Shown in pieces: positions 1 through 9,410 of a stretch of DNA of 64,000 bases. Origin of the DNA: Fasciolopsis buskii (lineage: Eukaryota > Platyhelminthes > Trematoda > Plagiorchiida > Fasciolidae); NCBI GenBank assembly GCA_008360955.1, contig LUCM01005710.1, positions 383,194-447,193 of the forward strand. The letters are read 5' to 3'. The stretch's first letter is position 1. Every line of letters begins with the position of its first letter. Made by a program: the position numbers and the translations under genes. Below the pieces are notes generated by a model. The model saw only the letters and a list, made by a program, of their open reading frames with translations. It ran no database searches and was not told where the DNA came from.

Positions 1-268
1 TGACTCTTTTGTCAATATTTGCTTCAAACCTGGACCGCCACATATTGAACTCCGGCCTGGACCTATATTAAAGGTCTTTATGCTAATAACCACATGTCCT
101 TCCCGTCTATCGATTTACTTTCAGGGCCAATTATGCCATTTAGCCTGTCTATTTATCTTCTCACCTTTACGCTCCCACACTTCTTGACACCATCCCGTCG
201 CCTGTTACCAAACGTTTACAGCCTCTCGTAGCCAATTCAGACGTCCTTGACTTCTTACAACCCGTACG

Positions 269-2350
269 ATGCCTTCACCAGCCAAACCAAAGCGACGTCT
301 GTGCCGCACCGCAATTCTAAGAAAACCCTTAAAACCCATGATTCCCACTGAATTATGCTCAGTCCCGCTTATTGATATATTTAGTAATTCTGGTCTCAAA
401 ACCCTTGATGTCTCGAAAAGATTAAGGGACCTAGAAACGAAAGTGTAACGGATCGACGACCTGTCACTGAAATTGTTCCCATTAGTCAGCTTAATTTACC
501 CCTGCAATGACACTAATGCCAGCAATCTAGCTGCCACAGAGCGCTTTATGACTCCGTAACTAAGGAAGCTCACAAACGCATTGCGAAAGCGGAGAACGCC
601 GTTGTCTTTGATGTGCCCGACCGCCTCCCACTGCCACCGGTCCGATCAACGATTCTCAATTCTTGTAGCATGACCCACCACTCCTGTCTGTGTTCTAGGC
701 TCCGGAAAAAATCCCTCAAGGTTAACTGTCCAATTTTATCTTAATTTCGTGGTGAACCTTCAGCTAAGGAGTTTACAGCAAACAAGGCGAACATTGCTAA
801 CTATACGCCTTATAAAAATATCAAAATCTTTGCGGATAAAACTCCGTTCCAGAGAGATATATTACGGTCACTAAATTTTACCGCAGCTTCGCAAGTTGGT
901 AGGACTTCGGTTGTATCGGGCGCCCCCTTCTGACCAGTGCACTTCCAGTACATGCTCCTCCTAATGGCCCAAATCCCGAGCTTACTGCCAAGGTTACAAC
1001 TAACCTACTTTCTCCCTGTGACAGTCTTCATCGTCCCACATCTCCGGCTATCCCGTGCCCAGTGACCACTACCGGGACCAAAATACAAAAACCATCAAAA
1101 ACTACACCTCCCCCACTTACGCTGCTCAATTTCCCGTCCAATCTCTTCACCCCACAAATCTGTTACCAGCCTGTCCGAGAATAAATCTAATGATGCCAGT
1201 GGCACCCCACCTTCGCGTATACCTGCTGCGAAAGTGTTGATTCCTCGATTTCATCTCCTTTGGTCGCAACCAATACCGGTAGACCCAGATGAAACTCAGA
1301 CCCCTTCACCCTTCCCACCACCTCGCAAACGTGCTCATCTTAATCTGCCAAATCTGGTACCCCAAGATAAGAGCATCGACGGCGTAACCACGCAGATGAC
1401 TGCCGTCTCACCGATGTCTTCTCAGGCTAATATCAACCGCTTGGCATTTACCCCATCCCAGGTACGCCCTTCAGCATTTCCTCGTCCTTCTGTCAAACAA
1501 CAGCATGGCACCCAGCCAAAATCAGCTGAATCCCATAGGAAGCGCATACCAGCGACCTATCCAACTAATCAAAAACCCCGCACTTCATTAGCTGCTAATC
1601 CAGTGGGTCACCCTGTCTATACACCCCGACTGTCTGGCACTCTCGGCACACTCAAACAGAGTATGTCATCTCGGCATGAGCTCCGCCAAATCGGAAGGTC
1701 CACAAACTCACAAAGGCCTACTAACCGCCGCCTGCAATCACGAGTTCATTGGCCCAATGTATTCATGCCTCCACCATCCATCGGTAATACAGTTGCCACT
1801 TTCCAGCATGATACTACTGGATCTCCATATTTAGAGCGTGCGGCTCATCCTCCCCACTTCCATCCACTTACCAGTCAACCCTATTCAGATGCAATTCCGC
1901 CACTCCAATGCCCCCTTTCTACTGCTGCACGCCCAAATCCTCACCCTAACTACCAGCATCCTCATAATTTTGCACGATTTATCCCTGGATCCTCCCAGGC
2001 TACCTGGCAAACTTTAGATAACTATTTCGCCCATTAAGCCACAACCTATCATGAGACCCCGTTTACCAACCCACTCTTGTCCAGCGCTTACCCCAATTGC
2101 CTAAGCTAGAAAGCATTGCTCTCCTGATGCCCGTGACTTCCAAAAGTAACGCCTATCCCCAAACATTCATGCGCATACCTGCTAACCTGTTCTTTCTCCG
2201 GCATCTTCCAAAGCCCCCTCCCACTAACCCCCTAGATTGCCAGTCCCGCTGTGAAAAAGTGACAATTTGGCCGCCTAACACGGTCCCACCCCCACCCTGG
2301 CAGGCTCTGGCAACCGGCTCATTAACTCCCAAGTTTCTTCTATCACCTAG
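269..2350 (+). pseudogene. CR1 ORF1 (nucleic-acid-binding gag-like protein), broken
   Basis: The likely start is the ATG at 269, followed by a basic stretch and a short heptad-like segment (SKRLRDLETKV, about 410-447). The frame beginning at 550 reads to about 933 with one TAA at 742-744. Its pattern, with AVVFDVPDR, then paired cysteines and RLRKK, then NIKIFADKTPFQRD, resembles the RRM-like region of LINE ORF1 proteins that bind the element RNA (family knowledge). The frame at 1234-2037 and further short frames to about 2350 are rich in Pro, Ser, Thr and His and look like the disordered C-terminal half. Several frame changes separate the parts. Assignment rests on motif reading and on position just before the endonuclease. 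Confidence 0.6.
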
Positions 2351-2529
2351 GTGATAGCCCACAAATCCCTTAACAAAGACAGTCCCTCGCCGGCCAGTAT
2401 ACCTAACTCTACTGAACTTACTCCCTCATCACAGCTATGCACTATCCAAACCTCTAATGTATCCCTTGATTATTTGAACCCTATCGAACCCACCTCTTGG
2501 ATATCACGTGGAATTAAATGTTCCAGTGA

Positions 2530-3420
2530 ATTTTCCCTACTCCTTCTGAACTCCCGATCACTGACTCATAAAGTTAGGGAGCTGAGGCTGTTAGCAGCTA
2601 AAAACTTATGATATTATTATGGTNACAAAGACTCCGCTAACAGACCACAGTTCCACTCCGTCTTTTTCACTGGCGGGTAATACGCACTTTCAAACAAATA
2701 GATCAAATCGTAGAGGTGGTTGCCTAGCCTGCGTGAAGCAGCCACAAAAAGCTTCCGTTCTCCATCACCCACTTCTTGATTCTATCCTTGACACCATTTG
2801 GCTTCTGGTACAAAACCCGAGCTCCCAATCCACGTAGGATGTGTAAACCGACCACCAAACTCGAATAGTTCCGATATTTCTCGTCTAACCCAAGCCTTTA
2901 TTTATCTTTCTGGTCTCCTCCCCGGCCGTAAGATAATTGCAGGTGACTTCAATGCCCGTAAAATTCGTTTGTCCTCTTCATCCGCTTCACCTACCCCACT
3001 CAACTTTGTTTCTGAAACGCACGCTGAAGGATGGACTCAGCATGTGACTACGTCCACAAGGTTTCATAATATCTTAGACCTAGGTGTTACGCATAGCACT
3101 CCTAATGTTAAGGTTTCAGTGCTAAAACCCTTCCTCTGGAGTTACCACACGATGGTCACGTGCAGCTTTCCTCTCCTTAACAAACCTTCCCCACCTATGT
3201 GTAACCACCATGCTGCCTCTTCCTATACGTCGAATCGTTGGGCCGAAATTCCTGATGCTCTGCGAATTCTTGGTTTGTCCAGCTTCTTTTTATCGTCTGA
3301 CCCGCAGAGAGCGGCAGACGACCTTTATGCAAAACTTCTTCTTGCTAATAATCTTTTGTCCACTCTGACCACTCAACATAAACCCAAGGAGGCATATTGT
3401 CGGATCCAGACAAAATTTTG
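2530..3420 (+). pseudogene. CR1 apurinic-like endonuclease domain, broken
   Basis: The domain opens with LLLLNSRSLTHKVRELRLLA, the LINE endonuclease N-terminal motif (usually NaRSL..K..EL). It then changes frame at an ambiguous base (N at 2623) and reads through a segment with RSNRRGGCL, the usual R.dR.~RGGG signature. GDFN, which contributes catalytic residues, is intact at about 2943-2954 in the frame 2798-3421. The enzyme would nick target DNA to prime reverse transcription. Frame shifts near 2612 and 2790 make this copy non-functional. It sits directly between ORF1 and the RT, as expected for CR1. Confidence 0.75.
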
Positions 3421-3569
3421 ATTGCTCAAAAGCTCTTTAACAAAACGGGAGACTTCCCGCTCTTAGTGCAAGTCAACCGCTTGCAACAAGAATTTCTTAT
3501 AGAGTCTAAACTAAGGTTAAATTCAGGAAATGCTAGTTCTTGGGTCGCCTAACCCACTTTGAAAGACTT

Positions 3570-4600
3570 CTCACATTTTCAAAGCTCGCTCGCAGCCCGA
3601 CTCTTCAGCTATTCCGAACTTTATCACACTTACTGGTTTATGCATTGAGTCCACTGCAGACATCACAGAAGAATTCAATACATATTCCTCTTTCACTCTC
3701 ATAAATGACAATTGGACACACTCTGAAATCCACCTCATGTTAACTTCGGTTAGATTATTCTCCATCTCGTTCGACGTTGCTGGCATCATCAATGTGATTA
3801 AATATACCAGGCCATCCCACAGGTCTGGCCGTGATGGCATCCTATCAGTCCTATTTCGCACCGCTGGTCCAGATCTTCCACTGCTTCTTTTAAATCTCTT
3901 CTCGCTCTCCATGTCTGGCGCTACTTTTCCGTCACAATGGAAAACATCCATTATTGTTCCACATCAAAAAAGGGTTCCATGCATGAATCTGAAAACTTTC
4001 GCCCCATTAACCACACTCCAATTCTATCCAGGTTTATGGAAAAGATTGTGAAAGAACAGTTTGTTAAAATCCTTACTACTCACAACCCTATCAACCCCTC
4101 CCAACACGGCTTCCTCAGGGGCCAATCCTGCCCCACCTGTCAGTTTGACTTCTTAAACTTGGTTACCCAAAGTGCTGATTCCCACCGATTGATGCTCACG
4201 ATCTATTTAGACGTCAAAACGGTTTGACCGCGTTTCCCACTCCCGACTTCTGGCCAAAATTAGGACTTATGAAATAAGAAATCCCCTCTTATCTTGGCTG
4301 TCATCCCACCTTTTCGATCGCTTTCAGGTAGAAAACATTGATGGTTATTTTTCCCAGCCCTGTGCTAATACCAGTGGGGTCATTCAGGGGAGCGTCCTAG
4401 GTTCTCTGCTGTTCCTGCTGTACATTAACGATTTCTTTAAAGTTATTCGTCATGGCACACCATTCCTGTTTTCCGATGACATTAAAATAGTCTACTTTTT
4501 TGAGGCTGCTACGTTTAGCTCCATTCTTGCATCTATCAATGAAGACCTAGAGTCTTTTGATAGCTGGTGTCCCGAGTGGCTTATGTTCCTCCGGGCGCCC
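3570..4600 (+). pseudogene. CR1 reverse transcriptase domain, broken
   Basis: Motifs appear in order: SGRDGILSVLF (PGPDgIP), FPSQWKTSIIVPHQK (motif 1), ENFRPI with a kImEkiVkeQ-like segment, NPSQHGFLRGQSC, a LDVKT remnant of the FLD..kAFD motif, and GVIQGSVLGSLLFLLYIND (about 4378-4433). At the catalytic box 4469-4480 it reads FSDD instead of YADD. At least two frame changes occur (around 3960 and 4227). The element would copy its RNA at the nicked target, but this copy cannot. These are CR1/Jockey RT motifs rather than RTE ones (QGSVLGP rather than QGCPLSP). Confidence 0.85.
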
Positions 4601-4689
4601 TCTCTATGAACGGCATGCTAATTCTTGTATCACACACAGTTAAGAACTTAGGGTTGCAATACTCCTGGTCTTTCAACTTCCATTAGCAG

Positions 4690-5300
4690 GCTCACCATCA
4701 GACCGCTATAGCTAAGAGAACCGCCAAAATGATCTTATGGGCATTCCGCACTCAAGACCGCAGAACTATCACCTTCAAGTCCCATGCTAGGCCCCACCTC
4801 GAGCAGTGCCCGATTATCTTTACGCATATGCGCAAAGTCGATCGAATTGATATCGAGAATGTGCAGCGACCATTCACTAGAAATCTCTTAAGTCCTTCAT
4901 CTGGCTTAAACTATAGGACCAAATCCGAGCTGCTTAGACTTTAACCATTTTGGCTTCGTCGAGTTAAATTTAAACTTGCATTTCTCTTTAATATTTGCCA
5001 TAATAATGTCCACTCTACTGCAAACGTCACACAATACTTTGTCAGTCCCCCTTATCCACTTCGTAGTAGATAATACTCGTTAAGAATACCCTTGACTCGA
5101 ATATCGATCAGGGCAAAATTCTCCACAGTTGCTTACTCTAAACTCTGGAATAAACTCCCAAGTTCCCTGCGGTCGTGTCCAAATTTAGCCCAGTTCAAAG
5201 TCCAGCTGGCAAGGTTACTGGATGTCCAGTTCCCAATTAACCTGACACGAGCTAACGTTGGACTAGACGAGGGCTACGAACATGGGATAGAATTTTAGTT
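4690..5300 (+). pseudogene. CR1 C-terminal domain, broken
   Basis: The frame 4729-4944 carries SHARPHLEQCPIIF followed by IDIENVQRPFTRNL, matching the vRP.LEYc and lE.VQRrFTk motifs that follow the CR1 RT. The frame 5092-5298 has YSKLWNKLPSSLRSC and a downstream FK..L segment, the usual end of the CR1 ORF2 protein. A stop region at 4942-5090 separates the two. The element 3' end should be close behind 5300. Confidence 0.8.
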
Positions 5301-6440
5301 CATGACCAAATCTTTGCTGAGGGCACCTTATCACGCGTCCCCGCCAATGAACATTTGATTTCCCTTGTGGTGATGTACCCTCTTCACCAGTGGCTTCAGC
5401 AACTAACTATCGAAATTCTCCCAATGTGGGCGGACGAAAATGTCAACGTACTTATTGTTGGATCCGTGCTCTCCCCACATCCTATGATTTTAAACACCAG
5501 CCTGTGTACTTCTCGCTCTTCAGGCCATCTTATCCTCTTTACCGGATTGGCAGGGCTAAATAGGTCGTTCTTGGTAGCCCCCAAACTTCCACTACACCTG
5601 AAGCTGCTGCCATGGCTCACTCTAATTGCCATATTTTACGGAATAGATGCACTGTGTTGCAGGTATTTTGCCGCAATCCGATAATCACTGTAACGCGCTG
5701 CTAACGTTTTCATCCTTGTAATGGCGATTCCAAATCTGCTATCCTATCATTCATGCTGCGAACCTGTCGGCTAAAACCTGCGCCCCAGTTCTGGCCCGTA
5801 CAACGGTGACTACGCGGATTATCGCACTGAATATCTCAATTTGCACTTCTGCGATCGAGCAAAACCGCGATTGCTGTTGTCTCCGGAACGGCTTGCGCAC
5901 CTCATATTCCCCACCCGTAATGCTGACTAAGATCAAAAGATGCGACAAAGTAAATGACAGCATGGAGGACATTCTTGGCTTTGTATTTAAGGAATGTTCA
6001 TACACATAATATCTCTTGTCTGACGCGCCTCTCGGTACAGCTTACCGCCATCCGCATGTAGGTATTATTACTTGCTTTGGGGTTCCATACTCAAAGCTTC
6101 ACAAATTTTCTCCAGTTACTTTGAGACAATCTTTTTCCGCCCTCAGCATGTTTTGTCCATTTGTTGTCAACCACGCGTCTCATCCAATTTGCTTGACGTT
6201 CCGCCTGGTTTTCACCAATTCCATCCAATTACCGCATTACCAATGCTTGTTGTCTCTTCAGCTTAACACCTCCATCCATTACGTAACGCTCCCGACGTTC
6301 GGTGTCTCTAGCCATATACCAACAACCACCGTTGCTAGTGACGAAAATTTCACGTTGAAAAGTCGCTCCTGTGAAGCTAAAATAATCGTTACGGAAATGA
6401 AATGAATATGTTATTGGGCGTTTTTCGGAAATTAAGAAAA
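5300..6440. other. No gene recognised
   Basis: Only overlapping open frames of up to 129 codons with no family motif, on both strands, of the size expected by chance. Parts may be CR1 3' flank. No splice-site series or promoter is convincing here. Confidence 0.4.
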
Positions 6441-6808
6441 TGGCAATCTGGATAACGTGATCATTGTTTAAACGGATGATTTTGGGTATAAAGTTAAGTG
6501 AAACCGTAAATTGTGTCACTTGCGCTCTTATAGCTGTCATGGCTGTTCGTGCGCACGCTGCTGCTGCCCATGTTGATGATTCTGAAGTGTTTAGACGTTA
6601 CGTTCGCCGTTTTGATGCTAGTTTTTCCGATTCTGAATCTGATTTTAGGGTTTTTCAGCATAACACTCTTACCTCATTTTGTAAATATCAGTGTCAGCTC
6701 CGGAAATTGGCTCCGGGAGCATCCGCGGTCTCTTCCCCCTTCTTTTCCTTACTATAGAATCAAGTACGTCTGTGCACACAAACGCCGCAGAAATCAAAGT
6801 GGCCGTCG

Positions 6809-6846
6809 GTAAGTCTGTTATTTTCGCAAGTTATATTTATTTTCAG
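6809..6846 (+). other. Candidate 38-nt intron
   Basis: Donor GTAAGT at 6809 and a pyrimidine/AT-rich acceptor ending TTTTCAG at 6846. Removal keeps the frame 6549-6808 open into the frame that carries the PHD finger. The very short size is typical of flatworm micro-introns. Confidence 0.5.
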
Positions 6847-7490
6847 GTTTCCAAATATTGACTGCCTGGCATTCGTCATGTTGCGTGCAGTTAGCAAGCA
6901 ATATCAGGTGGTAGGAATTTGTCTGCAACACAATTATTCCTTCCATCGGTCTCATGATCGTTATTACGCGCGCAATCGCAAGTTAATCCCAAAGCAGGAG
7001 GCGCATGTAATTAGCGTAACGGAAATATTTTGGAACTGCCAGAGAGGTTTGTTTTTCGGTAATAACGTTCGCATTGATGGGACACGAACAGTTGGGGAGA
7101 CGGTTGGATTGATTCCCGGCACCTCGTCATCCGTTAGGTTGGCTACGTCTTCAAAATGTAAGGCTTCCCTTGCGCCCCGGGACACCGACTACGTTGATAT
7201 ACAAATCGTTCGTGATTCCTTACAGTTGGTTAACTTTAGGAAGCACGCCCTCATGACTTCTGCTGGCTACAATCTACGGAAGCTGAAGAAACGCAGGAAA
7301 CCGGAGCCGTCACCTTCACCAGTCACAGAGGACCTATGCGCCGACTGCAGACTGAAGCAGCCCGTGGTGGATTTGGACGAAACAAAGGAGCGGGTGCAAT
7401 GCGACTTATGTCAACGTTAGATTCACTCGCAATGCGTCAACTACCTGAGTTAACAAGTGTACATCTGTGTCTATTGTCTAGCAGCATAAG

Positions 7491-7531
7491 GTAAGTGCTG
7501 ATAATACTAATATTCACCATCTCCATTGCAG
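7491..7531 (+). other. Candidate 41-nt intron
   Basis: AAG|GTAAGT donor at 7491 and CTCCATTGCAG acceptor ending at 7531, immediately after the last cysteine pair of the PHD-like finger. Confidence 0.5.
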
Positions 7532-7760
7532 GTTCACCTGAAGAGCCCAAGACCACTTAGGAAGGACAAACAGGATGAAGTGGACCCCGGAGGCCCACGG
7601 AAGACGACGGAGATGCAAGGAACAAGGACCGCGGGAGGGACAGGTTTGACGAAAACGCCCCCACAACCTCTATGGGGCCACCACTATTTGATTACTGGCA
7701 CCGATTTCCAAAATCGGTTATTCCTGTTATGACTTCATTGTGTGAATTAGGTTTTTGGTC

Positions 7761-7802
7761 GTGAGTCTTCTTTCACTTGCGCAACAAGGGTTGGGGTTTC
7801 AG
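7761..7802 (+). other. Candidate 42-nt intron
   Basis: GTGAGT donor at 7761 and GGGTTTCAG acceptor ending at 7802. The same interval recurs at 8579-8620 in the duplicated segment. Third interval of almost the same length in this locus. Confidence 0.4.
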
Positions 7803-8234
7803 TGCTCAGTCGTTTAGGAGTAGCGAAACTAGTCTACTGTACGCATGCAAATGTTAGAAGTGTGCTGAGGCAGACAGGTTTGCGTTTGTCTAGAAATGCT
7901 TATAGGTGTCGTTCGCCATATTTACCTGACCAAAGACAGATGGCGATAGGCATGTCACGGGGTTGGCAGAGGGGTCGTTCGTTTTGCCTTTGGGCATTAT
8001 ATGCATATATCGCACGACTAAGTGGCTAACGGGTGAATGCATATATTTTCAGTCTGGGAAATCATTGCTTGCGTTGACGTTAATTGCTATACGGAGATAT
8101 GCATATGTAGTCTTCCCACATGGGGCTACAAATGTTTATTAACATTTATTTAATAGGTTTTTCGTGCATGTCGATGCAACAGCGCATATGATGTTCATGT
8201 CCAGTGGAAACATACGTAGCTGTGTACATATGGA

Positions 8235-8255
8235 TTTATATATATATATAAATAT
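8235..8255. repeat. (TA)n microsatellite
   Basis: Short TA run followed by imperfect TATG repeats. It is repeated in the right copy near 9053-9073. Confidence 0.8.
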
Positions 8256-8415
8256 GTATATATGTACGTGTACATATAATTCCATATAGGTATTTGTCTA
8301 CTAAACGCACAAAATCGACAAACTCAATTCATGTGACGAATACGCAGCAAAAATAAATATAAATGTTGCATCACCCTGGTGCATACGGTGTTTACATGTA
8401 TATATATATATATAT

Positions 8416-8425
8416 NNNNNNNNNN
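8416..8425. other. Assembly gap of ten N
   Basis: Ten consecutive N join two contigs. The fixed length suggests a placeholder of unknown true size. A single isolated N also occurs at 2623. Confidence 0.99.
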
Positions 8426-9408
8426 CGGAGATGCAAGGAACAAGGACCGCGGGAGGGACAGGTTTGACGAAAACGCCCCCACAACCTCTATGGGGCCACC
8501 ACTATTTGATTACTGGCACCGATTTCCAAAATCGGTTATTCCTGTTATGACTTCATTGTGTGAATTAGGTTTTTGGTCGTGAGTCTTCTTTCACTTGCGC
8601 AACAAGGGTTGGGGTTTCAGTGCTCAGTCGTTTAGGAGTAGCGAAACTAGTCTACTGTACGCATGCAAATGTTAGAAGTGTGCTGAGGCAGACAGGTTTG
8701 CGTTTGTCTAGAAATGCTTATAGGTGTCGTTCGCCATATTTACCTGACCAAAGACAGATGGCGATAGGCATGTCACGGGGTTGGCAGAGGGGTCGTTCGT
8801 TTTGCCTTTGGGCATTATATGCATATATCGCACGACTAAGTGGCTAACGGGTGAATGCATATATTTTCAGTCTGGGAAATCATTGCTTGCGTTGACGTTA
8901 ATTGCTATACGGAGATATGCATATGTAGTCTTCCCACATGGGGCTACAAATGTTTATTAACATTTATTTAATAGGTTTTTCGTGCATGTCGATGCAACAG
9001 CGCATATGATGTTCATGTCCAGTGGAAACATACGTAGCTGTGTACATATGGATTTATATATATATATAAATATGTATATATGTACGTGTACATATAATTC
9101 CATATAGGTATTTGTCTACTATACACACGTATATGGATTCATTACGTTCCGCCATGTTAATGTCCACATTATACACTTATAGGTGCACATCTATTTATTT
9201 ACATGTTTTCGTTTCTATATGTATATATAGACAGAAACATATTTACATATACATATGCACATTTTGGCCACTTTCCATCGATTTAAGCAATAACTAAACG
9301 CACAAAATCGACAAACTCAATTCATGTGACGAATACGCAGCAAAAATAAATATAAATGTTGCATCACCCTGGTGCATACGGTGTTTACATGTATATATAT
9401 ATATATAT
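8426..9408 (+). repeat. Right copy of the direct duplication, with a 175-bp extra segment
   Basis: Repeats 7608-8415 at an offset of 818 bp until 9120, then carries 175 bp absent from the left copy (9121-9295), then resumes identity to 9408 and continues into unique DNA. No substitutions were seen between the copies. Confidence 0.9.
9121..9295. other. 175-bp insertion/deletion between the two duplicated copies
   Basis: AT-rich segment present only in the right copy. The bases ACT precede it and also form its last three bases, so the boundary is a 3-bp direct repeat. It could be a small non-autonomous element or a microhomology deletion in the other allele. No terminal inverted repeat is obvious. 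Confidence 0.7.
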
Positions 9409-9410
9409 AT
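9392..9410. repeat. (TA)n microsatellite at the duplicated contig end
   Basis: About nine TA units. The left contig terminates in the equivalent run. Confidence 0.9.

Larger units (their letters stand above)
250..5300 (+). mobile_element. CR1-like non-LTR retrotransposon, long but decayed copy (D1)
   Basis: Read in three + frames, this stretch gives in order a lysine-rich and coiled-coil ORF1 part, an RRM-like part, a proline-rich tail, an AP endonuclease with GDFN, a reverse transcriptase with FSDD in place of YADD, and the CR1-type C-terminal domain with a WNKLP motif. This order is the CR1/Jockey LINE plan (established knowledge). Frames change often and stop codons interrupt each domain, so the copy is dead. 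The 5' end may lie before the window, and the 3' end is only estimated from the last recognisable motif at about 5.3 kb. No target-site duplication was identified. Confidence 0.85.
6464..7850 (+). pseudogene. PHD-finger gene with micro-introns, apparently broken
   Basis: The long open segment after a candidate intron at 6809-6846 runs from 6848 to a TAG at 7418. It ends in a C4HC3 zinc-finger pattern: Cys codons at 7337, 7346, 7400 and 7409, His at 7424, Cys at 7433, 7466 and 7475. The spacing C-x2-C-x17-C-x2-C-x4-H-x2-C-x10-C-x2-C fits a PHD finger, a histone-tail reader fold (family knowledge). The stop sits where PHD fingers carry their conserved Trp (CQR*IHSQC). Further in-frame TAA codons follow at 7451 and 7487, and TAG and TGA occur in the next exon. 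Upstream of the PHD lies a basic region (LRKLKKRRKPEPSP). Two open frames compete upstream of 6809, so the first exon is unclear. The gene looks unprocessed (introns kept) and decayed. Alternatives are an active gene with the true stop at 7418, or a retroelement ORF1. Confidence 0.45.
7608..8415 (+). repeat. Left copy of an identical direct duplication at an assembly gap
   Basis: By eye, bases 7608-8302 are identical to 8426-9120 and 8303-8415 are identical to 9296-9408. The copy stops inside a (TA)n run exactly at the N gap. Contig ends often break at such repeats, so this is probably the other haplotype or an overlapping contig end rather than a genomic tandem repeat. Confidence 0.9.

Noticed and set aside
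7802..8847. Two identical 75-codon frames at 7802-8029 and 8620-8847 as a duplicated gene
   Set aside because: Both lie in the duplicated DNA around the N gap, so the pair is explained by assembly. The frame itself overlaps a candidate intron end and has no motif.
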